From: Aquimarina mycalae | GTDB taxonomy: Bacteria; Bacteroidota; Bacteroidia; Flavobacteriales; Flavobacteriaceae | Reading direction: 5' to 3' | DNA length: 64,000 nt | NCBI RefSeq assembly: GCF_029906345.1 | Contig: NZ_JARYGY010000007.1 | Coordinates: 186,001-250,000 of the forward strand | Part shown: piece by piece, positions 8,205-17,600 of the stretch | Layout of the letters: each line of letters starts with the position of its first letter | Position numbering within the stretch: the stretch's first letter is position 1 | Translations under genes and position numbers: made by a program | Notes under the pieces: model-generated | What the model was told of the DNA's origin: nothing | Database searches by the model: none | The model's input: only the letters and a program-made list of their open reading frames with translations

Positions 8205-9719
8205 TCAATCAATATTACCTGTATGTGGCTCATTTTCTGGTTTTTGTTTTGTTGTAGCTAAACTTACTACTACACCAACTAGTATAGCTAGAATGAATGA
8301 AGGGCCTAATTCGCCAAGTTCATCAAAATAAACACCTATAGTATCTAATGAAGTCATCCCAAATTTAAAAAAAGGCACAGATAGAAAACCAGTTATCATG
8401 GAGGCAATAGCTCCTTTTTCTGAAAATTTATTCCAAAAAACAGAAAGAATGATTGTAGGGCAAAATGTTGCTGCGATACCAGACCATCCGAAAATAACGA
8501 ACCAAAAAATAGTTCTACCAGGAGTCGTAATTGCTACTATCATCGCAATTATAAGCGCAAATACTGCTAAAACAAAAGTGATTATTCTTGAAATATTAGC
8601 GAGTTGTTTTTCGGATTTGTTAGGTTTAAAAATTTGTTGATAGAAATCTCTGGAAATAGCACTGGATGCTACAACCAAAAGAGAATCAATTGTAGACATG
8701 ATTGCAGATAAGACAGCTGCAATGTATACACCGATTAAGGTGAGCGGCATGATTCTTTCTACTAGCATGGGTAATACATTTTGCGCTCCATTTCCTAAAA
8801 TTTCTTCAGGATTAGCATCTAATGAAGTCAGGAGATATCTTCCGAATATCCCGATTAAAACGGCACATGAATCCGTTAGTATAGTAAATACGATGGCTAC
8901 CCAGCGTCCTTTTTTAATTTCAGAAACATCCTTAATAGACATAAAACGAACAAATAATTGGGGTGATCCCATAAAACCCAATCCAATACATGCAAATCCT
9001 AAAATGGTAAAGAAATTGAGCATTGTAAATCCGCCATCTCCCCAAATGTTTAGAAAAGAAGGATCCAGTTTTGTCAACTCATTAGAAATGGAAATTTCTG
9101 AACTAATGGAATAATAGGCAACAATTGGTAATGCTACTAAACCAAGTAGCATAATTAACCCTTGGAAAAGATCAGACCAAGCAACGGCAACAAACCCTCC
9201 AGAAAAAATGTAGGCTAAGACAATCAGAAAACCAACAACGGCTCCTGTAAAATAATTCCATCCCAGGAATGACTCGAATGCAGAACCAGTTGCATCGATT
9301 TGTGCACTCACATAAATAACAACAAATAAAGAAAGTGCTGTTGCTGCTACAATTCGTAAGGTATGTGTTGAGGATTTAAATCGGCTTACCAAATAATCAG
9401 GAATAGTTATAGAATTGTATTTGTCTGACAACACCTTAAATTTTTCAGCCATAAAAAACCATGAAACGGCAACGCCCAGAACTTCACCCAAAACCACCCA
9501 AAAAGCAGAAACACCAACCATTGCGCCTAATCCTGTAAGCCCTAATAATAACCATGCAGATTCTCCAGTGGCTCTGGCAGAAAATGCCACAACCCAAAAC
9601 CCCAGTTTTTTTCCTCCTACATAGTAATCTTTGGTTGTTTTTATTCTTTTGGAGGCAAAATACCCAATCATGAAAAGGATCGAGAAGTAAAGAAATAGTA
9701 TGGTATATTTTGTAATCAA
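8205..9719 (-). CDS. sodium:solute symporter (SSS family)
   Basis: The 504-residue protein is very hydrophobic with about 13 membrane segments, typical of the PutP-like SSS family. The early DYYVGGKKLGFWVVAFSARATGESAWL is the characteristic TM1-2 pattern, and SAIMSTIDSLLVVASSAISRDFY marks the sodium-site helix. Family similarity suggests a proline-type substrate. Its place in the pyrimidine operon, 2 bp after the NCS1 transporter, makes a pathway intermediate such as beta-alanine or a ureido compound a reasonable guess, but substrate is not shown by sequence. Confidence 0.88.
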   Translation of the reverse strand: MITKYTILFLYFSILFMIGYFASKRIKTTKDYYVGGKKLGFWVVAFSARATGESAWLLLGLTGLGAMVGVSAFWVVLGEVLGVAVSWFFMAEKFKVLSDKYNSITIPDYLVSRFKSSTHTLRIVAATALSLFVVIYVSAQIDATGSAFESFLGWNYFTGAVVGFLIVLAYIFSGGFVAVAWSDLFQGLIMLLGLVALPIVAYYSISSEISISNELTKLDPSFLNIWGDGGFTMLNFFTILGFACIGLGFMGSPQLFVRFMSIKDVSEIKKGRWVAIVFTILTDSCAVLIGIFGRYLLTSLDANPEEILGNGAQNVLPMLVERIMPLTLIGVYIAAVLSAIMSTIDSLLVVASSAISRDFYQQIFKPNKSEKQLANISRIITFVLAVFALIIAMIVAITTPGRTIFWFVIFGWSGIAATFCPTIILSVFWNKFSEKGAIASMITGFLSVPFFKFGMTSLDTIGVYFDELGELGPSFILAILVGVVVSLATTKQKPENEPHTGNID

Positions 9720-9721
9720 AA

Positions 9722-11434
9722 TTAATTATGTTTTTGTTTCATTAGAAAATAGTACAATACGAATGAGATGATAAATCCAGTAAACCATGATAATGAATAC
9801 AAGAACTCTAGTTGTGGTACCCAATATCCAATTAAGGCTAAAAACACACCAATAAAAAGAGCGATCATTGCAGCTTTATTGAAACCAGCTTTTCCATAAG
9901 AATATATTCCTTGTTCTTTATATAATTCTGCTAATTCTAGTTTCTTTTTTCTTATCAAATAATAATCGGCAATCAATATTCCTAAAACAGGGCCCAATAA
10001 TCCGCTAACAAAAATTAAAAATCCAGAAATTTCATTAAGCAACCACCAAGGAGCTATTAAGATTCCGATGATTCCTGTAATAATACCTCCCATTCTAAAG
10101 CTAATCTTTTTAGGCCATAGATTCGAAAAAGCGTTGGAAGGTGCGATAACATTGGCTGCAATATTGGTACTTAATGTTGCGATAAGCATAAAAACTTGTG
10201 CAATAACAACCACTGTTGGACTCTTAAATTTTGAAATTAGTGAAACTGGATCCCATGGCGCATCATCCGCAATTAAAATATCTTTGAAATTGATAATTGC
10301 AGCACAGGTTACAAAGATCCCTACAAATGAGTATAACATCATCGTGGCGGGAAGACCTACAAACTGACCAACTACCTGATCCTTTTGAGTAGATGCAAAA
10401 CGCGTTATATCGGCTATACTTATGGACATTGTTGCCCAAAAACCAACCATAGCAGTTAGCCACAACAAATAACTCCAGAGTTTACTTTCTGCTTGATTCG
10501 AATTTGATAACATAACCTTAGCAGAAACTATGCTCGACAATACAGGAGTACTATCTTCTATATTTCTAAATTGAAGTTGGATCTTTTCTTTACCAGATAT
10601 AATGTTTTCGGTACTTTCTATTGCTGTGATTGGGATAGGTTGTTCAGTAAAAATAGTCCAATTGTTTTTCTCATCAGAAATGATCTTATACTCGTCAACT
10701 TTTAGGTTTCCTTCTTTATCTTTTAAAGATTTTAACGTAAGAAATAGTGTATTATCCTTTTCGGTAATGGTCGCTGCCGTATATTCTAGTTGTTGGCTTT
10801 GTTTTAATACAATAGATGCTCCACCAGCTTCAGTATAGCTCCAATAAATAAGAGCTAACCCTATAAGAACTAAAATAGGTGCTGAATAGGTTTCTAGCCA
10901 TTTGATACTTTCTGTTCCTTTCCAAATAAAGTAGATGTTGATGAGCCAAAATATACCAAAACCAACAAACTTTCCTACTGATAGCCCTAGTTCAGCTTGA
11001 GTACCCATAATTGCATGAAAAATAGCATAGATAGCCAATCCACCGATCCAGGTTTGTACTCCAAACCATCCACAAGCGATAATACCTCTTGCTACCGAAG
11101 CTAAATGAACACCTTTGATACCAAAAGCTGCACGGCCAATTACAGGAAAAGGAATACCGTATTTTACTCCTGCATGACCATTTAGAACCATTGGGATGGT
11201 AATAATCAAATTTGCTAATCCTATAATAATCAGCGCTTCATACCAATTTAAACCTGTTTTGATCATATACGATGCTAACAAGTAGGTAGGAATACAAACT
11301 GCCATGCCTACCCAAATTGCTGCTAAATGCCATTTACTCCAGGTTCTGTTTTTGGATAAAACAGGAGCCAAATCTTCACTGTATAATGGTGATTGAGAAA
11401 CATCTTCACGTAATTCTACTATATCCTTACTCAT
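9722..11434 (-). CDS. NCS1-family nucleobase:cation symporter with an extra soluble insert
   Basis: The 570-residue permease should import uracil, thymine or related bases at the inner membrane. NCS1 hallmarks include NGHAGVKYGIPFPVIGRAAFG, GIIACGWFGVQTWIGG and LTAMVGFWATMSISIADITRFA. An ATG 16 codons inside the longest frame (11434) is chosen because the upstream codons overlap the preceding gene and the family begins near it. Between the segments IYWSYTEAGG and LWSYLLWLTAMVGFWA lies about 110 residues of charged, beta-looking sequence that ordinary members lack. It lies 4 bp after the aminotransferase and 2 bp before the SSS gene. Confidence 0.9.
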   Translation of the reverse strand: MSKDIVELREDVSQSPLYSEDLAPVLSKNRTWSKWHLAAIWVGMAVCIPTYLLASYMIKTGLNWYEALIIIGLANLIITIPMVLNGHAGVKYGIPFPVIGRAAFGIKGVHLASVARGIIACGWFGVQTWIGGLAIYAIFHAIMGTQAELGLSVGKFVGFGIFWLINIYFIWKGTESIKWLETYSAPILVLIGLALIYWSYTEAGGASIVLKQSQQLEYTAATITEKDNTLFLTLKSLKDKEGNLKVDEYKIISDEKNNWTIFTEQPIPITAIESTENIISGKEKIQLQFRNIEDSTPVLSSIVSAKVMLSNSNQAESKLWSYLLWLTAMVGFWATMSISIADITRFASTQKDQVVGQFVGLPATMMLYSFVGIFVTCAAIINFKDILIADDAPWDPVSLISKFKSPTVVVIAQVFMLIATLSTNIAANVIAPSNAFSNLWPKKISFRMGGIITGIIGILIAPWWLLNEISGFLIFVSGLLGPVLGILIADYYLIRKKKLELAELYKEQGIYSYGKAGFNKAAMIALFIGVFLALIGYWVPQLEFLYSLSWFTGFIISFVLYYFLMKQKHN

Positions 11435-11438
11435 ATAC

Positions 11439-12773
11439 CTAATTACAATATTGATCAGCAATGGCAATTGCTTGTGAAACAATTTCTAATCCTTCATCAA
11501 CTTCTTCTTTGCTTACATTTAAAGGTGGTGCAATAAAAATCCAATTCCACCGAACAAATGTAAACATGCCTAACTCTCTAATTTTTGCCGCCATATTATG
11601 AGTTACTTCCATTTGATCTGGCGCAGCATTCCAAGGAGTTGTCGGTTCTTTGGTTTCACGATTTTTAACCAATTCAATACACCCTAATAATCCTGTATTT
11701 CTGAAATCTCCAATGGATGGATGTTTAGTTTTTAGTTTTTCGATTTGTGCTTCAATATAGACTCCCATTTTGGCTGCTTTATTAACTAAGTCTTCTTCTT
11801 CAATGATTTTAATATTTGCGAATGCGGCAGCGCAAGAAGTTGGATGAGCTGAGTATGTTAATCCTAGAATCATTGGATTGTCATTAAAATGATTCGCAAT
11901 AGTATCAGTAACCGTCATAGCGCCAAGAGGCAGATAACCAGAAGTTAGTCCTTTGGCCATACACATGATATCAGGAGTAACATTATGATGATCAATACCA
12001 AACATTTTACCCGTTCTACCAAAACCACTCATCGTTTCATCGTCTATTAATAGAATATTGTAGGTATCACACAGTTCTCGTACCTTTTTTAAATACATTG
12101 GAGGGTATTTAATACACCCAGAAGAACCAGATTCTCCTTCAAAAAGAATTGCTGCGATGCCGTCGGGATTTTCGAATTTAATTACTCGTTCTAAATGAGC
12201 TAATGCTCGTTCTCCACATTCTTCAATCGAAGTAGAATTCCAAGGACACCGATATGCATATGGATTTTCTACATGAACAACATTTGGCATGGCTTGACTA
12301 TCTACTGCAAATTTTCTAGGATCGCCTCCTGCAGAAATAGCGCCATAGGTTGCTCCGTGATAGGCCCTATAATGGGTAATAATTTTATGCTTTCCTGTGT
12401 AAATTCTGGCAAGTTTAATTGCATTTTCTACTGCTTCGGCTCCACCTAATGTAAAGAATGTTTTGGTTAAATTTCCAGGCGTTATTTCCGCTAGTTTCTT
12501 TCCAAGTTTTCCACGAATATCAGTAGCCATTCCTGGATAAAGATAACTAACCTCTTTCATCTGTTTTGCCACAGCATCTGTGATGCGTTGATCTCCGTGA
12601 CCAATATTTACATTCATTAATTGAGATGAAAAGTCAAGATATTTTTTTCCATCTCTATCATAAAAATATGATCCTTTGGCGTGTGAAGCATTGATAGGAT
12701 TTAGATTTCCCTGTTTAGCCCATGAAAAAAGGGTGTAATCAAGGTTATTTTTCACAATTTGTTGGTTACTCAT
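11439..12773 (-). CDS. class III PLP aminotransferase, probable beta-alanine:pyruvate type
   Basis: The 444-residue protein has the class III aminotransferase fold. The PLP lysine lies in MAKGLTSGYLPLGA, and the cofactor-binding aspartate region is LLIDDETMSGFGRTGKMF (most relatives have DEV where this has DET). FFTLGGAEAVENAIKLAR and YRAYHGATYGAISAGGD fill out the site. Following beta-ureidopropionase in pathway order, it would move the amino group of beta-alanine to a keto acid and make malonate semialdehyde. Sequence also resembles taurine:pyruvate aminotransferases, so the amino donor is inferred from context. Confidence 0.87.
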   Translation of the reverse strand: MSNQQIVKNNLDYTLFSWAKQGNLNPINASHAKGSYFYDRDGKKYLDFSSQLMNVNIGHGDQRITDAVAKQMKEVSYLYPGMATDIRGKLGKKLAEITPGNLTKTFFTLGGAEAVENAIKLARIYTGKHKIITHYRAYHGATYGAISAGGDPRKFAVDSQAMPNVVHVENPYAYRCPWNSTSIEECGERALAHLERVIKFENPDGIAAILFEGESGSSGCIKYPPMYLKKVRELCDTYNILLIDDETMSGFGRTGKMFGIDHHNVTPDIMCMAKGLTSGYLPLGAMTVTDTIANHFNDNPMILGLTYSAHPTSCAAAFANIKIIEEEDLVNKAAKMGVYIEAQIEKLKTKHPSIGDFRNTGLLGCIELVKNRETKEPTTPWNAAPDQMEVTHNMAAKIRELGMFTFVRWNWIFIAPPLNVSKEEVDEGLEIVSQAIAIADQYCN

Positions 12774-12824
12774 GCAGATAGTTTAATTTTAGTAGAAAAA
12801 GAATTTAGACACTTTTGAAGGAAG

Positions 12825-14291
12825 TTAGCTCATCCAATTTGTTCGAGCTTCTGGATTCCATTTAACTGTTGTTTTTTTGTTTTGTGTCCAAAACTCGATA
12901 GAACTTCGACCTGTAATATCACCAACACCAAATTTTGATTCATTCCATCCACCAAAAGAAAACGGCTCACGAGGAACAGGTACTCCAATATTGACTCCAA
13001 TCATTCCAGCACTGGCACGTTCCATTACCTGTTTTGCAAGACCACCACTTTGTGTAAATACAGCAGCAGCGTTACCATAATTGGATCCGTTTTCGATCTC
13101 AATGGCTTCATCTAAATCTTTAGCTCTTATAATCGAAATTACTGGACCAAAAATTTCTTCTCGAGCTACAGACATGTCTGTAGTAACATGATCTATGATT
13201 GTAGGTCCTACATAATAACCTCCTTCTTTTCCTGTCACAGTAGAATTTCTGCCATCTACTAATATGGTGGCTCCATTAGATTCTGCTTCAGCGATATATC
13301 CTTCGATGCGTTTTTTAGCTTCTGCAGTAATTACAGATCCTAAATTTTCACCTGGAATGATACTTTTAGCCTCGATTACCATTTTATCAATAATGTGTTG
13401 TACTTTATCTACTCCTACCATTACTGATGCGGCCATACAACGCTGACCTGCACAACCAGTCATAGATGCAACTACATTAGATGCGGTCATTTCTGGATTG
13501 GCATCTGGAAAAACTAATAAGTGATTTTTGGCACCACCTAAAGCAACACATCTTTTTAAGTTAGAAGTGGCTCTTTTATAAACGATTTTAGCAACCTTTG
13601 TAGAACCAACAAAAGACACTGCTTCAATATCAGGATGATCACAGATGGACTCTACAACTTCTTTTCCGCCATTGATAATATTAAACACTCCATCAGGTAA
13701 ACCAGCTTCTTTTAATAGTTCTGCCATTCGAACTGTACTTAGTGGTACTAATTCTGATGGTTTCATAATCATGGTATTACCAAGCACCAATGCATTGGGA
13801 ACTGTCCAATGTGGAACCATATTAGGAAAGTTAAAGGGTGTTATAGATGCTACCACTCCTAATGGTTTACGCTCTATTCTACATTCAACACCTTTACTAA
13901 CTTCTTGTACTTCATTTACAATGATTTGTGGTATAGATACAGCAAACTCACATAACTCCATACTTTTTTCTACTTCGGCTTTAGCTTCTCCGTAGGTTTT
14001 ACCATTTTCTATCCTTACTAAATTGGTTAATTCGTCTATGTTTTTTTCTAACAGGGATCTGTATCTAAAAAAGATTTGCACTCGTTCTTTAAAGGTCATA
14101 GATGACCAAGCAGGGAATGCTTTTTTTGCAGCTTGTACTGCTTTGTCAACATCTTGACCTGTAGATAAAGGAAGTGTAGAGATCACGGTTCCATCAAGAG
14201 GACTTATAATATCCATTGAGTTTTGACCATTTCTATCAAACTGACCGTTTATATAATTTTTTACCTGTGGTTGTTTAGCGATTGTTTCCAT
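12825..14291 (-). CDS. mmsA: CoA-acylating (methyl)malonate-semialdehyde dehydrogenase
   Basis: The 488-residue aldehyde dehydrogenase has MMSDH signatures: ITPFNFPNMVPHWTVPNAL, FVGSTKVAKIVYKRA and MTGCAGQRCMAASVMVG, where the catalytic cysteine is about residue 285. In this family malonate semialdehyde is converted with CoA and NAD+ to acetyl-CoA and CO2. That is the final step after the aminotransferase encoded 51 bp downstream. Being the first gene of the operon, its upstream region holds the promoter. The name mmsA/iolA is by family; the physiological substrate here is inferred from the operon. Confidence 0.92.
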   Translation of the reverse strand: METIAKQPQVKNYINGQFDRNGQNSMDIISPLDGTVISTLPLSTGQDVDKAVQAAKKAFPAWSSMTFKERVQIFFRYRSLLEKNIDELTNLVRIENGKTYGEAKAEVEKSMELCEFAVSIPQIIVNEVQEVSKGVECRIERKPLGVVASITPFNFPNMVPHWTVPNALVLGNTMIMKPSELVPLSTVRMAELLKEAGLPDGVFNIINGGKEVVESICDHPDIEAVSFVGSTKVAKIVYKRATSNLKRCVALGGAKNHLLVFPDANPEMTASNVVASMTGCAGQRCMAASVMVGVDKVQHIIDKMVIEAKSIIPGENLGSVITAEAKKRIEGYIAEAESNGATILVDGRNSTVTGKEGGYYVGPTIIDHVTTDMSVAREEIFGPVISIIRAKDLDEAIEIENGSNYGNAAAVFTQSGGLAKQVMERASAGMIGVNIGVPVPREPFSFGGWNESKFGVGDITGRSSIEFWTQNKKTTVKWNPEARTNWMS

Positions 14292-14649
14292 TGGATAAGA
14301 AGATTTAATATCATTTATATCTTGAACATATAAGTGATAATGTGTGTTTTTAAGGTTTTAAAAGGCTATTAGACCGATAAGATAATGGATTTGAAAAACC
14401 CTTTATGACCTAAATTTAGCTTTTATTTCTATAATTATCATATAATTAGAGTTAAAATGAATGGCAGTTGAAGAAAGGAAAAGATTCAATTCTTTCAGTT
14501 TTTTGGTGAGTATGTAAAAATCCTTAACAATAAAAGATATCCTCTTCAAGGAATTTAAAAAGATGAATGATAGACTTTGTGTAAAGATTATAAAACAATA
14601 AAGACTGCCATTTTAGACAGTCTTTATAAGTATTGATTATAACCTATAT
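14292..14649. other. intergenic region between the pyrimidine operon start and the large repeat protein
   Basis: About 358 bp without a gene. The part next to 14291 should hold the promoter of the pyrimidine operon, but I see no good TAnnTTTG element or strong palindrome. The part next to 14650 carries the terminator listed at 14600-14625. The middle is AT-rich with no supported reading frame. Confidence 0.5.
14600..14625 (-). terminator. terminator of the large repeat-protein gene
   Basis: AAAGACTG and CAGTCTTT form the core of a stem with a short loop about 25 bp after the stop of the minus-strand gene. The minus strand continues into an AT-rich tail. The symmetrical stem could also work from the other side. 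Confidence 0.7.
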
Positions 14650-17600
14650 TTAGTTTTTGATAAATCTCTTTATGATTGTTTTTGCCCTATAATCGAAAAG
14701 TACTATTTCTACCAAGTAAATTCCAGACGGGAGATTAACTACTGGTATAGTTTCTTCTTTTGAATAGTCAATTATTTGTTTTACTAACCTTCCGTTTGAG
14801 TTATAAATGGATAAGCGATTATTTGATGGGATTTCAGAAATTTGGATTTCATCTACTACAGGATTCGGATATAGTTTTATTAATGCTTCATCAATTTGAC
14901 CAGGTAATACTGTTAAAACTCTAGCTACAGAATTTGCTGGAAGGTAGTTCTCATTACCAGGTTGATATGCTGAAATAACTACAAATCCTTCACCCATAAT
15001 AGAGGCTTTATTTCCTGATATATTGACTATATTATTGTCAGAAGTACTGTATGTAATTGCTAGTCCTGAAGAAGCGATAGCATTTAGGTCAAATGCTGGA
15101 TCTCCAAAATGTACATTGGTTAATTGATCAAAAGTAATGGATTGAGTTGCTTTGGTAATTTCAAACTCATTAATTACAAAAGTAATGTCGTAGTTAGAAT
15201 TACTCAATGTTCCTTGATTAATAGAATAAAACCCTACATCTTCTCCAGAGACTCTTCCTAGATTTCCTGTGAGTACATCGCTTGCTACAAGGTTTCCAGT
15301 AGTAATAGCATAAGTGAATATTGGATCTATAGCACCGAATACTTTTGTTTGACCAGTTTCAGCAGCAATAGTAATAGCTTTTTGAAGTACTGTTAAAGTC
15401 TGACTAACTGTTACAGCAGCGTTATAATTTCCATTCCCTTCTTGTCTGGCAGTGATAGTGGTGGAGCCTGCTCCAACAATAGTTACCGTATTTCCTGATA
15501 TGTTAATTACATTTGTATTAGAACTACTATAACTAATTTCTAATCCTGAGGTTGTACTAGCTCCTAAGTTGAAATCTGAATCTCCATAGGTAACATTTGT
15601 TAAAGGATTAAAAGTAATTGTCTGGGTTGCTTTGATAATTTCAAAACTATTAGATGCGAAGGTAATGTTGTAATAAGGATGATTTAATGTTCCCTGATTA
15701 ATAGGGTAGGTCCCTGCATCTTCTCCTGTAGCTCTTTCAAGGTTACCTATAAATGTATCACCAGCTATTAAATATCCATTAGTGATTGAATAAGTAAGTA
15801 TTGGGTCTGAAGTACCAATCAATTTGCTTTGGCCACTATCAGCAGTTATTGTAATAGCTTTTGGAGTTACGGTTAATGTTTGGGTAACATCAGGAGCAGT
15901 ATTATAGTTTGTATTTCCAATTTGACTTGCCGTAATCGTTGTGCTTCCAACTCCTACAATAGTTACGGTGTTTCCCGAAATGGTTGCGACCGAGGTATCC
16001 GAAGTTGAGTAGTTAACAGTTAAACCAGAGTCAGTAGTTGCATTTAAGTTAAAATCTGGATCTCCGTAAATAACATCAGTCAAAGGATTGAATGTAATGA
16101 TTTGATCCGCTTTAATGATTTCAAAATCATTAGTTACAAAATCGATATCATAGTTAGGATTACCTAAGGTTCCCTGATTGATAGGGTAAGTTCCTACATC
16201 TTCTCCAGCTGTTCTTGTTAAACTTCCTGTCAATACATCATTTGCTACTAGGTTTCCGTTGGTGATTGCGTAAGTGAATACTGGATCAATAGCTCCGAAT
16301 ACTTTGCTTTGACCAGCATCTGCAGTAACAGTGATCGGTCTTGGGTTTACCGTTATGGTTTGACTAACATCCAAAGCAGGAAGGTATTCTGTATTTCCAG
16401 CTTGACTTGCGGTAATAGTAGTAGTCCCTGCACCAATTAATGTAACTGTGTTACCCGAAATTGTTGCTACATTGGTATCAGAACTAACATAGGTAACTAC
16501 TAAGCCAGAATCACTGGTAGCTGTTAAATCAAGGTTAGTATCACCATAGATAACATCTGCCAAAGAATTGAAAGTGATGGTTTGTGATAATCTAGAATAC
16601 TCATAAGCTCCAATATCAATCGTATTGGTCATATCCAGATCACCATCGATGATGCGTTCATTTCCTCCTAATCCTTTGGTTTCTGTATTCGTTGAATTAT
16701 TTCCTTTATCTACTAAAGGCGAATTTCTTAGTAAGGTATACTCTTTATTTGCTACATCTTTAAAGGATACATCCGTAATCGATGTTCCGTCTATATTTCC
16801 TGTTCCTGTTGGATTTTCGCCTTTAAGATAACTGTAGTTAGCTGTCAAGCTTCCTGTTCCTGTAGTATTGAAGTTTAAGGTATGTGTACCTTCTAAAATA
16901 CTATTCGTTAATGTTATGGTTGCGTCTTTAGTTCCTAAAATCCCGTTACCAGAAACAGCCGTATTATTTACCAAGGTAGTATTGATGAGGTTTGCTGTAT
17001 CTGCTTCCACAAAAATAGGGCTAGTTTGTTGTGCTTCATTTTCGTAAAACAAACAATTGATGAATTTAGTATTATTTCCTGAAGTATGGTATACAGCAGC
17101 ACCTTCCTGTCCAAAATTATTTCTAAAAATACAATTTACGATACTGCTATTATTGGCATTTTTTAGATAGATACCTCCTCCTCGAGTATCTGCTAAATTA
17201 TCTATGAAGTTATCAAATTCTGCATTCGCTTCTTCAATAATAAATCCATCAATGTGTACGTTATTTGTGTTTTGCAAACTTAATAAGGTCAGCGTGTTTC
17301 CTGAAATTTGTTCAGGAATACCAATATCTCCATTCAAAATAGTAATATTTGCTACCCAATCTCTTTGTGCAATATTGGTTTCGGTACCATCAAAACCTCC
17401 GTAGATTTTAACATTGCTGGGAATAGAAAATGTATTGAATCTATTTTTTCCAGGTTTGTAGGTTCCTTGCTGTACCCAAATTTCTTGAATATTAGGGCAT
17501 TGTTGTGCTAGTTTCAATGCATGTTGTAAAGATGTTGCTTCTGTCCAGGAACCTCCGTTATTCGTTTCTGTTCCTGTTGAGCTTACATAAAGAACGGTTG

